Part shown: positions 20,612 through 32,497 of the stretch, piece after piece
Position numbering within the stretch: the stretch's first letter is position 1
Layout: each line of letters opens with the position of its first letter
NCBI GenBank assembly: GCA_032718475.1
Contig: JAUCBJ010000796.1
Coordinates: 1-50,133 of the forward strand
Length of the DNA: 50,133 nt
Direction: 5' to 3'
Source of the DNA: Nemertoderma westbladi
Lineage: Eukaryota; Xenacoelomorpha; Nemertodermatida; Nemertodermatidae
Notes under the pieces: generated by a model
Told to the model about the DNA's origin: nothing
Database searches by the model: none
Seen by the model: only the letters and a program-made list of their open reading frames with translations
Made by a program: the position numbers and the translations under genes

Positions 20612-23600
20612 AACCCGCTCCCACAATGGCGTTCCGAACTTTGTACCCATTTTCCCTTACCAACCCGTTCCCACAATGGCGTTCCAAACTTTGTATCCAT
20701 TTTTCCCTATCAACCCGTTCCCACAATGGCGTTCCAAACTTTGTATCCATTTCCCCCTATCAACCCGTTCCCACAATGGCGTTCCAAACTTTGTATCCAT
20801 TTTTCCCTATCAACCCGTTCCCACAATGGCGTTCCAAACTTTGTATCCATTTCCCCCTATCAACCCGTTCCCACAATGGCGTTCCAAACTTTGTATCCAT
20901 TTCCCCCAACCAACCCGTTCCCACAATGGCGTTCCGAACTTTGTATCCATTTCCCTTACCAACCCGTTCCCACAATGGTGTTCCGAACTTTGTATCCATT
21001 TTCCCTTACCAACCCGTTCCCACAATGGCGTTCCAAACTTTGTATCCATTTCCCCCTATCAACCCGTTCCCACAATGGCGTTCCAAACTTTGTATCCATT
21101 TCCCCCTATCAACCCGTTCCCACAATGGCGTTCCAAACTTTGTATCCATTTTTCCCTATCAACCCGTTCCCACAATGGCGTTCCGAACTTTGTATCCATT
21201 TCCCCCTATCAACCCGTTCCCACAATGGCGTTCCAAACTTTGTATCCATTTTCCCTTACCAACCCGTTCCCACAATGGCGTTCCGAACTTTGTATCCATT
21301 TTTCCCTATCAACCCGTTCCCACAATGGCGTTCCAATCTTTGTATCCATTTCCCCCTATCAACCCGTTCCCACAATGGCGTTCCAAACTTTGTATCCATT
21401 TTTCCCTATCAACCCGTTCCCACAATGGCGTTCCAAACTTTGTATCCATTTCCCCCTATCAACCCGTTCCCACAATGGCGTTCCAAACTTTGTATCCATT
21501 TCCCCCAACCAACCCGTTCCCACAATGGCGTTCCGAACTTTGTATCCATTTCCCTTACCAACCCGTTCCCACAATGGTGTTCCGAACTTTGTATCCATTT
21601 CCCTTACCAACCCGTTCCCACAATGGTGTTCCGAACTTTGTATCCATTTTCCCTTACCAACCCGTTCCCACAATGGCGTTCCAAACTTTGTATCCATTTC
21701 CCCCTATCAACCCGTTCCCACAATGGCGTTCCAAACTTTGTATCCATTTCCCCCTATCAACCCGTTCCCACAATGGCGTTCCAAACTTTGTATCCATTTT
21801 CCCTTACCAACCCGTTCCCACAATGGCGTTCCAAACTTTGTATCCATTTTTCCCTATCAACCCGTTCCCACAATGGCGTTCCAAACTTTGTACCCATTTT
21901 CCCTTACCAACCCGTTCCCACAATGGCGTTCCAAACTTTGTATCCATTTTTCCCTATCAACCCGTTCCCACAATGGCGTTCCAAACTTTGTATCCATTTC
22001 CCCCTATCAACCCGTTCCCACAATGGCGTTCCAAACTTTGTATCCATTTTTCCCTATCAACCCGTTCCCACAATGGCGTTCCAAACTTTGTATCCATTTT
22101 TCCCTATCAACCCGTTCCCACAATGGCGTTCCAAACTTTGTATCCATTTCCCCCTATCAACCCGTTCCCACAATGGCGTTCCAAACTTTGTATCCATTTC
22201 CCCCAACCAACCCGTTCCCACAATGGCGTTCCGAACTTTGTATCCATTTCCCTTACCAACCCGTTCCCACAATGGTGTTCCGAACTTTGTATCCATTTTC
22301 CCTTACCAACCCGTTCCCACAATGGCGTTCCAAACTTTGTATCCATTTCCCCCTATCAACCCGTTCCCACAATGGCGTTCCAAACTTTGTATCCATTTCC
22401 CCCTATCAACCCGTTCCCACAATGGCGTTCCAAACTTTGTATCCATTTTTCCCTATCAACCCGTTCCCACAATGGCATTCCGAACTTTGTATCCATTTCC
22501 CTTACCAACCCGTTCCCACAATGGCGTTCCGAACTTTGTATCCATTTTCCCTTACCAACCCGTTCCCACAATGGCGTTCCGAACTTTGTACCCATTTTCC
22601 CTTACCAACCCGTTCCCACAATGGCGTTCCAAACTTTGTATCCATTTTTCCCTATCAACCCGTTCCCACAATGGCGTTCCAAACTTTGTATCCATTTCCC
22701 CCTATCAACCCGTTCCCACAATGGCGTTCCAAACTTTGTATCCATTTTTCCCTATCAACCCGTTCCCACAATGGCGTTCCAAACTTTGTATCCATTTCCC
22801 CCTATCAACCCGTTCCCACAATGGCGTTCCAAACTTTGTATCCATTTCCCCCAACCAACCCATTCCCACAATGGCGTTCCGAACTTTGTATCCATTTCCC
22901 TTACCAACCCGTTCCCACAATGGTGTTCCGAACTTTGTATCCATTTTCCCTTACCAACCCGTTCCCACAATGGCGTTCCGAACTTTGTACCCATTTTCCC
23001 TTACCAACCCGTTCCCACAATGGCGTTCCAAACTTTGTATCCATTTTTCCCTATCAACCCGTTCCCACAATGGCGTTCCGAACTTTGTATCCATTTCCCC
23101 CTATCAACCCGTTCCCACAATGGCGTTCCAAACTTTGTATCCATTTCCCCCTATCATCCCGTTCCCACAATGGCGTTCCAAACTTTGTATCCATTTTCCC
23201 TTACCAACCCGTTCCCACAATGGCGTTCCGAACTTTGTATCCATTTTCCCTTACCAACCCGTTCCCACAATGACGTTCCGAACTTTGTATCCATTTTCCC
23301 TTACCAACCCATTCCCACAATGGCGTTCCGAACTTGTATCCATTTTTCCCTATCAACCCGTTCCCACAATGGCGTTCCGAACTTTGTACTCATTTTCCCT
23401 TACCAACCCGTTCCCACAATGGCGTTCCAAACTTTGTATCCATTTTTCCCTATCAACCCGTTCCCACAATGGCGTTCCGAACTTTGTATCCATTTCCCCC
23501 TATCAACCCGTTCCCACAATGGCGTTCCAAACTTTGTATCCATTTCCCCCTATCATCCCGTTCCCACAATGGCGTTCCAAACTTTGTATCCATTTTCCCT

Positions 23601-26600
23601 TACCAACCCGTTCCCACAATGGCGTTCCAAACTTTGTATCCATTTCCCCCTATCAACCCGTTCCCAAAATGGCGTTCCAAACTTTGTATCCATTTCCCCC
23701 TATCAACCCGTTCCCACAATGGCGTTCCGAACTTTGTATCCATTTCCCCCTATCAACCCGTTCCGACAATGGCGTTCCGAACTTTGTATCCATTTTCCCT
23801 TACCAACCCGTTCCCACAATGGCGTTCCAAACTTTGTATCCATTTCCCCCTATCAACCCGTTCCCACAATGGCGTTCCAAACTTTGTATCCATTTCCCCC
23901 TATCAACCCGTTCCCACAATGGCGTTCCAAACTTTGTATCCATTTTTCCCTATCAACCCGTTCCCACAATGGCGTTCCGAACTTTGTATCCATTTCCCTT
24001 ACCAACCCGTTCCCACAATGGCGTTCCGAACTTTGTATCCATTTTCCCTTACCAACCCGTTCCCACAATGGCGTTCCGAACTTTGTACCCATTTTCCCTT
24101 ACCAACCCGTTCCCACAATGGCGTTCCAAACTTTGTATCCATTTTTCCCTATCAACCCATTCCCACAATGGCGTTCCAAACTTTGTATCCATTTCCCCCT
24201 ATCAACCCGTTCCCACAATGGCGTTCCAAACTTTGTATCCATTTTTCCCTATCAACCCGTTCCCACAATGGCGTTCCAAACTTTGTATCCATTTCCCCCT
24301 ATCAACCCGTTCCCACAATGGCGTTCCAAACTTTGTATCCATTTCCCCCAACCAACCCATTCCCACAATGGCGTTCCGAACTTTGTATCCATTTCCCTTA
24401 CCAACCCGTTCCCACAATGGTGTTCCGAACTTTGTATCCATTTTCCCTTACCAACCCGTTCCCACAATGGCGTTCCGAACTTTGTACCCATTTTCCCTTA
24501 CCAACCCGTTCCCACAATGGCGTTCCAAACTTTGTATCCATTTTTCCCTATCAACCCGTTCCCACAATGGCGTTCCGAACTTTGTATCCATTTCCCCCTA
24601 TCAACCCGTTCCCACAATGGCGTTCCAAACTTTGTATCCATTTCCCCCTATCATCCCGTTCCCACAATGGCGTTCCAAACTTTGTATCCATTTTCCCTTA
24701 CCAACCCGTTCCCACAATGGCGTTCCGAACTTTGTATCCATTTTCCCTTACCAACCCGTTCCCACAATGACGTTCCGAACTTTGTATCCATTTTCCCTTA
24801 CCAACCCATTCCCACAATGGCGTTCCGAACTTGTATCCATTTTTCCCTATCAACCCGTTCCCACAATGGCGTTCCGAACTTTGTACTCATTTTCCCTTAC
24901 CAACCCGTTCCCACAATGGCGTTCCAAACTTTGTATCCATTTTTCCCTATCAACCCGTTCCCACAATGGCGTTCCGAACTTTGTATCCATTTCCCCCTAT
25001 CAACCCGTTCCCACAATGGCGTTCCAAACTTTGTATCCATTTCCCCCTATCATCCCGTTCCCACAATGGCGTTCCAAACTTTGTATCCATTTTCCCTTAC
25101 CAACCCGTTCCCACAATGGCGTTCCGAACTTTGTATCCATTTTCCCTTACCAACCCGTTCCCACAATGGCGTTCCGAACTTTGTATCCATTTTCCCTTAC
25201 CAACCCGTTCCCACAATGGCGTTCCGAACTTGTATCCATTTTTCCCTATCAACCCGTTCCCACAATGGCGTTCCGAACTTTGTATCCATTTTTCCCTATC
25301 AACCCGTTCCCACAATGGCGTTCCAAACTTTGTATCCATTTTTCCCTATCAACCCGTTCCCACAATGGCGTTCCAAACTTTGTATCCATTTCCCCCTATC
25401 AACCCGTTCCCACAATGGCGTTCCAAACTTTGTATCCATTTCCCCCTATCAACCCGTTCCCACAATGGCGTTCCAAACTTTGTATCCATTTCCCCCTATC
25501 ATCCCGCTCCCACAATGGCGTTCCGAACTTTGTATCCATTTCCCCCTATCAACCCGTTCCCACAATGGTGTTCCGAACTTTGTATCCATTTTCCCTTACC
25601 AACCCGTTCCCACAATGGCGTTCCAAACTTTGTATCCATTTTTCCCTATCAACCCGTTCCCACAATGGTGTTCCGAACTTTGTATCCATTTCCCCCTATC
25701 AACCCGTTCCCACAATGGCGTTCCAAACTTTGTATCCATTTTCCCTTACCAACCCGTTCCCACAATGGCGTTCCAAACTTTGTATCCATTTTCCCTTACC
25801 AACCCGTTCCCACAATGGCGTTCCGAACTTTGTATCCATTTTCCCTTACCAACCCGTTCCCACAATGGCGTTCCGAACTTGTATCCATTTTTCCCTATCA
25901 ACCCGTTCCCACAATGGCGTTCCGAACTTTGTATCCATTTTTCCCTATCAACCCGTTCCCACAATGGCGTTCCAAACTTTGTATCCATTTTTCCCTATCA
26001 ACCCGTTCCCACAATGGCGTTCCAAACTTTGTATCCATTTCCCCCTATCAACCCGTTCCCACAATGGCGTTCCAAACTTTGTATCCATTTCCCCCTATCA
26101 ACCCGTTCCCACAATGGCGTTCCAAACTTTGTATCCATTTCCCCCTATCAACCCGTTCCCACAATGGCGTTCCGAACTTTGTATCCATTTCCCCCTATCA
26201 ACCCGTTCCCACAATGGCGTTCCGAACTTTGTATCCATTTTCCCTTACCAACCCGTTCCCACAATGGCGTTCCAAACTTTGTATCCATTTCCCCCTATCA
26301 ACCCGTTCCCACAATGGCGTTCCAAACTTTGTATCCATTTCCCCCTATCAACCCGTTCCCACAATGGCGTTCCGAACTTTGTATCCATTTTCCCTTACCA
26401 ACCCGTTCCCAAAATGGCGTTCCAAACTTTGTATCCATTTCCCCCTATCAACCCGTTCCCACAATGGCGTTCCGAACTTTGTATCCATTTCCCCCTATCA
26501 ACCCGTTCCGACAATGGCGTTCCGAACTTTGTATCCATTTTCCCTTACCAACCCGTTCCCACAATGGCGTTCCAAACTTTGTATCCATTTCCCCCTATCA

Positions 26601-29353
26601 ACCCATTCCCACAATGGCGTTCCGAACTTTGTATCCATGTTCCCTTACCAACCCGTTCCCACAATGGCGTTCCAAACTTTGTATCCATTTCCCCCTATCA
26701 ACCCGTTCCCACAATGGTGTTCCGAACTTTGTATCCATTTTCCCTTACCAACCCGTTCCCACAATGGCGTTCCAAACTTTGTATCCATTTTTCCCTATCA
26801 ACCCGTTCCCACAATGGCGTTCCGAACTTTGTATCCATTTCCCCCTATCAACCCGTTCCCACAATGGCGTTCCAAACTTTGTATCCATTTTCCCTTACCA
26901 ACCCGTTCCCACAATGGCGTTCCAAACTTTGTATCCATTTTCCCTTACCAACCCGTTCCCACAATGGCGTTCCGAACTTTGTATCCATTTTCCCTTACCA
27001 ACCCGTTCCCACAATGGCGTTCCGAACTTTGTATCCATTTTCCCTTACCAACCCGTTCCCACAATGGCGTTCCGAACTTGTATCCATTTTTCCCTATCAA
27101 CCCGTTCCCACAATGGCGTTCCGAACTTTGTATCCATTTTTCCCTATCAACCCGTTCCCACAATGGCGTTCCAAACTTTGTATCCATTTTTCCCTATCAA
27201 CCCGTTCCCACAATGGCGTTCCAAACTTTGTATCCATTTCCCCCTATCAACCCGTTCCCACAATGGCGTTCCAAACTTTGTATCCATTTCCCCCTATCAA
27301 CCCGTTCCCACAATGGCGTTCCAAACTTTGTATCCATTTCCCCCTATCAACCCGTTCCCACAATGGCGTTCCGAACTTTGTATCCATTTCCCCCTATCAA
27401 CCCGTTCCCACAATGGCGTTCCGAACTTTGTATCCATTTTCCCTTACCAACCCGTTCCCACAATGGCGTTCCAAACTTTGTATCCATTTCCCCCTATCAA
27501 CCCGTTCCCACAATGGCGTTCCAAACTTTGTATCCATTTCCCCCTATCAACCCGTTCCCACAATGGCGTTCCGAACTTTGTATCCATTTTCCCTTACCAA
27601 CCCGTTCCCAAAATGGCGTTCCAAACTTTGTATCCATTTCCCCCTATCAACCCGTTCCCACAATGGCGTTCCGAACTTTGTATCCATTTCCCCCTATCAA
27701 CCCGTTCCGACAATGGCGTTCCGAACTTTGTATCCATTTTCCCTTACCAACCCGTTCCCACAATGGCATTCCAAACTTTGTATCCATTTCCCCCTATCAA
27801 CCCGTTCCCACAATGGCGTTCCGAACTTTGTATCCATTTTCCCTTACCAACCCGTTCCCACAATGGCGTTCCAAACTTTGTATCCATTTCCCCCTATCAA
27901 CCCGTTCCCACAATGGTGTTCCGAACTTTGTATCCATTTTCCCTTACCAACCCGTTCCCACAATGGCGTTCCAAACTTTGTATCCATTTTTCCCTATCAA
28001 CCCGTTCCCACAATGGCGTTCCGAACTTTGTATCCATTTCCCCCTATCAACCCGTTCCCACAATGGCGTTCCAAACTTTGTATCCATTTTCCCTTACCAA
28101 CCCGTTCCCACAATGGCGTTCCGAACTTTGTATCCATTTTCCCTTACCAACCCGTTCCCACAATGGCGTTCCGAACTTTGTATCCATTTTCCCTTACCAA
28201 CCCGTTCCCACAATGGCGTTCCGAACTTGTATCCATTTTTCCCTATCAACCCGTTCCCACAATGGCGTTCCGAACTTTGTATCCATTTTTCCCTATCAAC
28301 CCGTTCCCACAATGGCGTTCCAAACTTTGTATCCATTTTTCCCTATCAACCCGTTCCCACAATGGCGTTCCGAACTTTGTATCCATTTTCCCTTACCAAC
28401 CCGTTCCCACAATGGCGTTCCAAACTTTGTATCCATTTTTCCCTATCAACCCGTTCCCACAATGGCGTTCCGAACTTTGTATCCATTTCCCCCTATCATC
28501 CCGCTCCCACAATGGCGTTCCAAACTTTGTATCCATTTTTCCCTATCAACCCGTTCCCACAATGGCGTTCCAAACTTTGTATCCATTTCCCCCTATCAAC
28601 CCGTTCCCACAATGGCGTTCCAAACTTTGTATCCATTTCTCCCTATCAACCCGTTCCCACAATGGCGTTCCAAACTTTGTATCCATTTCCCCCTATCAAC
28701 CCGTTCCCACAATGGCGTTCCGAACTTTGTATCCATTTCCCCCTATCAACCCGTTCCCACAATGGCGTTCCGAACTTTGTATCCATTTTCCCTTACCAAC
28801 CCGTTCCCACAATGGTGTTCCGAACTTTGTATCCATTTTCCCTTACCAACCCGTTCCCACAATGGCGTTCCGAACTTTGTATCCATTTCCCCTTACCAAC
28901 CCGTTCCCACAATGGCGTTCCAAACTTTGTATCCATTTCCCCCTATCAACCCGTTCCCACAATGGCGTTCCAAACTTTGTATCCATTTCCCCCTATCAAC
29001 CCGTTCCCACAATGGCGTTCCGAACTTTGTATCCATTTCCCCTTACCAACCCGTTCCCACAATGGCGTTCCAAACTTTGTATCCATTTCCCCCTATCAAC
29101 CCGTTCCCACAATGGCGTTCCAAACTTTGTATCCATTTCCCCCTATCAACCCGTTCCCACAATGGCGTTCCGAACTTTGTATCCATTTCCCCCTATCAAC
29201 CCGTTCCCACAATGGCGTTCCAAACTTTGTATCCATTTCCCCCTATCAACCCGTTCCCACAATGGCGTTCCGAACTTTGTATCCATTTCCCCCTATCAAC
29301 CCGTTCCCACAATGGCGTTCCTAACTATGTATCCATTTTCCCCAACCAACCCA
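20612..29353. repeat. 50-bp satellite, about 8.7 kb, about 175 copies
   Basis: The unit contains GTTCCCACAATGGCGTTCCA followed by AACTTTGTATCCATTT and one of four linkers (CCCCCTATCAACCC, TTCCCTATCAACCC, TCCCTTACCAACCC, CCCCCAACCAACCC). Some units are 49 bp. The unit has no stop in any plus-strand frame, so all three plus frames stay open for kilobases. Higher-order structure: positions 22356-23840 recur 1,497 bp later at 23853-25340; further blocks recur at spacings of about 1,199 and 1,149 bp (for example 25746, 26945, 28094). It lies inside MANF intron 2. Confidence 0.96.
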
Positions 29354-29789
29354 TTATTAAGGTAGGCGGTGCATCACTATTCTCATTCAATTGACCCATA
29401 AAGGAATATAGGAGGAATACCTTATTATTAATAAACAATTAATAGTTGTAATTGTATTGTTGTAATTATTCATTAATTAGTAATAATAGCATACGGAGAA
29501 ATGTTTATTGTGGATAATGTGGAATAAAAAAACCGAACCATAGAAAATTAATTAACGCTTTTATTCTTAAATTGTTACTTTTTCGCTCGAATTTAGATCA
29601 AAATCGGGAGAAAAAGTTGCACTTTTCTTCCCTAGGGAAAAAAGTAACCAATAGGATTGCATTGATTTTACGTTTTTCCCGGCGAAAAAGGTAAAATAAA
29701 ATATTTTTGGTGGTATTTCTTAAATTTTATTACAATGTGTTGAAAGAGCCTCGAAGTAGAAAAGGTTTGCAACCAATTTGAGCAAAATC

Positions 29790-30007
29790 CATTCACAAAC
29801 TCGACTCAAAAGTTATTCCAACTTCAATGTAGTTAAATACTAGTTCAATTTATTTTGCAACACTATATCGCTCTATCTTATATTAAAGATTTGAACAACA
29901 AAAAGTACCAATTCAAGAATAAAATTACGCATTACATGGGAAAAAGACGTAGAACATTTTTTCCCTATTCTCTCGACCCTTTATTAACCTCGCTGACGCT
30001 CGGTAAA
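29790..30007 (-). repeat. Dispersed repeat family B, copy 2
   Basis: The complement carries the same ordered blocks as 4069-4298: GAGCGTCAGCGAGGTTAATA, AAGGGTCGAGAGAATA, TTTCCCATGTAAT and GAAGTTGGAATAACTTTTGA. A TTTTTTTCCCATGTAATAAA arm at about 30040-30055 makes the region partly palindromic. Lies within MANF intron 2. Confidence 0.65.
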
Positions 30008-30294
30008 TAAAATACCTCGAGAATAATGAAAAAGTTATACTTTTTTTCCCATGTAATAAATAATTATTTGTATGGATCAAGTTAAAAAAATGTTCTATTT
30101 AAGAAAAATTCAAATTCCATTTCATTCCTGAACTATTTTTGGTGGTATTAACATACTGACATACCGGTAGTTAAATTGTCAGATATAAATAATTGGTGCC
30201 ATAGAAAAATATATTTGACGCCGAGTAAATAAATTATGTGTTAAATCACCGAATTTGAGGTTGAGTTGGTGGCGATATTACTAAATTTACTTAC

Positions 30295-30419
30295 AAAACG
30301 CTCTTCCTTTCCTTTCATTCCTTTACAGATACTTCGCAACTTCGTTTCAACAGATGTTTTGCTTTTCCTATCTGAGTCAGTAAGTTGGGCTGCAAACTGG
30401 TCGACAGTAGCTATACAAA
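30295..30419 (-). CDS. MANF: MANF exon 2
   Basis: 125 bp: two bases completing a Val codon from exon 1, then 41 codons. The acceptor AG is the complement of 30420-30421 (context TTGTTCTAG), and the donor is GTAAGT. Reads CIATVDQFAAQLTDSD..., then SICKGMKGKEERF: the second Cys of the CEVC motif and the third conserved Cys. This is the saposin-like N-terminal domain, which binds lipid in known MANF proteins. Joining exon 2 to exon 3 preserves the frame. The intron to exon 1 is 390 bp. Confidence 0.93.
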
Positions 30420-30809
30420 CTAGAACAAATATATAAGAATATATAATTTACTAACTCCTGGATAAATAATTATGATTTACATATGGAATACTGGGTAAAT
30501 TCCCCTATATTTACCTATGATATTGATATTATCTATGAACACTGAAATAAAAGGGTTTAACTCGCCAAATTCCAGCAAACACCATGTGATACTCACAGCT
30601 AGACTACAAACAATTGCAACGACACAAAACCTACCTAGTTTTTGCTAGCGGTAGGCCTATTCAATTAATTTCATACTCTGGTATCTGGTAATGCAGTAAT
30701 GACAATGGCAGTGGCAGCATGGTAAACGATTCCATATTTAGATCTGAATATCAGTATTATAGTTTTGCACTGTTTCATCCTTCCTTCCGCTTCCACCGTC
30801 TGACCTTAC

Positions 30810-30918
30810 CTTCGCAATGTCTAGCATCAGTTTGTTTGGCGTTGAGTGTTTTCGTAAGAAATACAAATAATATTGCAACTCCCCACAATAAGTAACTGTG
30901 GTCCCGGTATGAAGACAT
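30810..30918 (-). CDS. MANF: MANF exon 1: start codon and signal peptide
   Basis: ATG is the complement of 30916-30918; an in-frame TAG lies upstream with no other ATG between, so this start is well supported. Reads MSSYRDHSYLLWGVAILFVF then LTKTLNAKQTDARHCE. The hydrophobic core WGVAILFVFL is a signal peptide for ER entry, with likely cleavage around LNA or KQT. The exon ends after one base of the Val codon (donor GTAAGG, complement of 30804-30809). The three exons give 181 residues with all eight family cysteines. MANF is an ER-stress-induced secreted and ER-resident protein with cytoprotective activity. The gene lies on the minus strand and was not visible as one open frame. Confidence 0.9.
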
Positions 30919-31455
30919 CGCACCGCAGTTCTGAATAAATAATAACTAATACTCGACCGTTTATCTACCGTTAGAACGACCGTACCGGTTCCAGTCTGCC
31001 AGTCCAAACAGCCAAATGTAGAATGTGTTTCTTTCTGTTTGGTTGTATGTCAGTATGTAACTGTACGGTTGACGGTACGCTAGCGGATAGGTACTGGGTA
31101 CCTGGGTACAGCTGTACAGACTTACAGAGGTGTAAGGTGTACTGACTCAGTATCAGTCAGTACCGATCTGCCGATAGCCTACTTTTTAAACACTGCAAGT
31201 ACTGAAGTAACTGGTAGCACTACAGTAATAACCAGCTACAGAGCTAACAATCAATATACCGGTTCTTCAATACACTGCACAGCTGCAATAGGCATATCTC
31301 AGTATCTCAGTATCTACTGCTGTACGGTACTGGGTATTTCTGTATTTCTCTAAAACTACCACATGCCAGATAGGCCTACTGCAGTACTGAGATAACAGGA
31401 TAGCCATATGGTTGTAATCGTGTTATATTGTGCGGATCCCACCTAAGATACACAA
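30919..31455. other. Presumed MANF 5' UTR and promoter flank
   Basis: No coding sequence seen. Rich in ACCGGTA and TACTG-type short motifs. No clear TATA box. Confidence 0.35.
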
Positions 31456-31474
31456 CGAGGCACTTTGTGATTGG
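31456..31474 (-). promoter_or_regulatory. ERSE-like site upstream of MANF
   Basis: On the MANF strand this reads CCAAT-CACAAAGTG-CCTCG. The ER stress response element is CCAAT-N9-CCACG, bound by NF-Y with ATF6. The spacing is exact, with one mismatch in the second half. It lies about 540 bp upstream of the start codon. Vertebrate MANF is induced through ER stress elements, so the site fits, but a single near-match may be chance. Confidence 0.3.
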
Positions 31475-31914
31475 TTGCTACCAATAATGTTAGGAACTTT
31501 CTTTTCATTGGTACTAAACATCCTAGTATAATTTCAAATTAATTAAATAGAGCATTATCGCCTTTAGACAGTTAGAGACTCGCGCTTTCAGATGAGCTGT
31601 TTTATAAGTTTAATTTGACAAAAAACTCAGCGTCAACGATCTACGAACGAACTACATCACCTCAAGGCCATCTAAATAAGTTGTTTAGTTAGATGATGGC
31701 CTTGTATAACCTCTACAAGCACGGTATCGCTGCTTGCATGTCTGTCTAGCATAAAGTACATCTATTGCTCACCACCTCAATGGACACTGCTACAAAACTT
31801 TTGACGGCGGTTATATTTCCGGCAGTAAGTCATGTGGAGGCATTATTTGGCAACGGCTCAGCTGAGTCACTACATCTCTACATCCCCCAGAGCGTTATTA
31901 AAGTACGGGGGTTT
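31475..31914. other. No recognisable gene; one hairpin
   Basis: CAAGGCCATC at 31663-31672 pairs perfectly with GATGGCCTTG at 31695-31704. Otherwise no supported feature. Confidence 0.4.
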
Positions 31915-32491
31915 TATGAGGCGCCGTTAACGCCAAAAGGTCAGCAATAATATTAAAGGTTTTAAAAAGAATATTAGAGAATTTCAAAACATATTTTCGG
32001 CCGAAATTTCGGCCGAAATATTTTATTACATTTTTTCAGCTCTTTCATTTGATGTCATTTTCGGCCGAAATTTCGACCGAAATTTCGGCCGAAATATTTT
32101 GTTACATTTTCTTCAGCTCTTTCATTTGATGTCATTTTCGGCCGAAATCTCGACCGAAATTTCGGCCGAAATCTCGACCGAAATTTCGGCCGAAATCTCG
32201 ACCGAAATTTCGGCCGAAAATGTCATCAAATGGAAGAGCTGAAAATGTAAAAATATTTCGGTCGAGATTTCGGCCGAAATTTCGGCCGAAAATGACATCA
32301 AATTGAAGAGCTGAAAAAATGTAATAATATATTTCGGCCGAAAATTCAGTCGAAATTTCGGCCAAAAATGTCATCAAATGGAAGAGCTGAAAATGTAATA
32401 AAAATGATTAACAATGTTTTGAAATTCTCTAATATTCTTTTTAAAACCTTTAATATTATTGCTGACCTTTTGGCGTTAACAGCGCCTCATA
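31915..32491. mobile_element. 577-bp foldback element (MITE)
   Basis: Long inverted arms: TATGAGGCGC followed by GTTAACGCCAAAAGGTCAGC and about 50 more bases on the left, with the complement on the right ending GCGCCTCATA at 32491. GGGTTT flanks both ends exactly (31909-31914 and 32492-32497), a 6-bp candidate duplication. An alternative reading places the end two bases inward with a TA duplication, as in Tc1/mariner MITEs. The centre is a chain of TTTCGGCCGAAA and TCTCGACCGAAA palindromes. No protein is encoded. Confidence 0.7.
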
Positions 32492-32497
32492 GGGTTT

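Larger units (their letters stand above)
20215..30294 (-). other. MANF: MANF intron 2, about 10 kb
   Basis: Bounded by GTAAGT (complement of 30289-30294) and AG (complement of 20215-20216), phase 0. It holds, from its 3' side: about 300 bp of unique DNA, a small LINE trace, a poly-C run, the 50-bp satellite, about 440 bp of unremarkable AT-rich DNA (29354-29789) and a family B repeat. Confidence 0.85.

Noticed and set aside
20515-29394. Open frames of nearly 3,000 codons across the 50-bp region
   Set aside because: All three plus frames are open because the repeat unit lacks stops. The content is periodic and the region is the intron of a gene on the other strand.
30590-30660. Alternative MANF exon 1 with hydrophobic reading near 30600
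   Set aside because: No in-frame ATG and the phase does not match exon 2; the exon at 30810-30918 fits fully.
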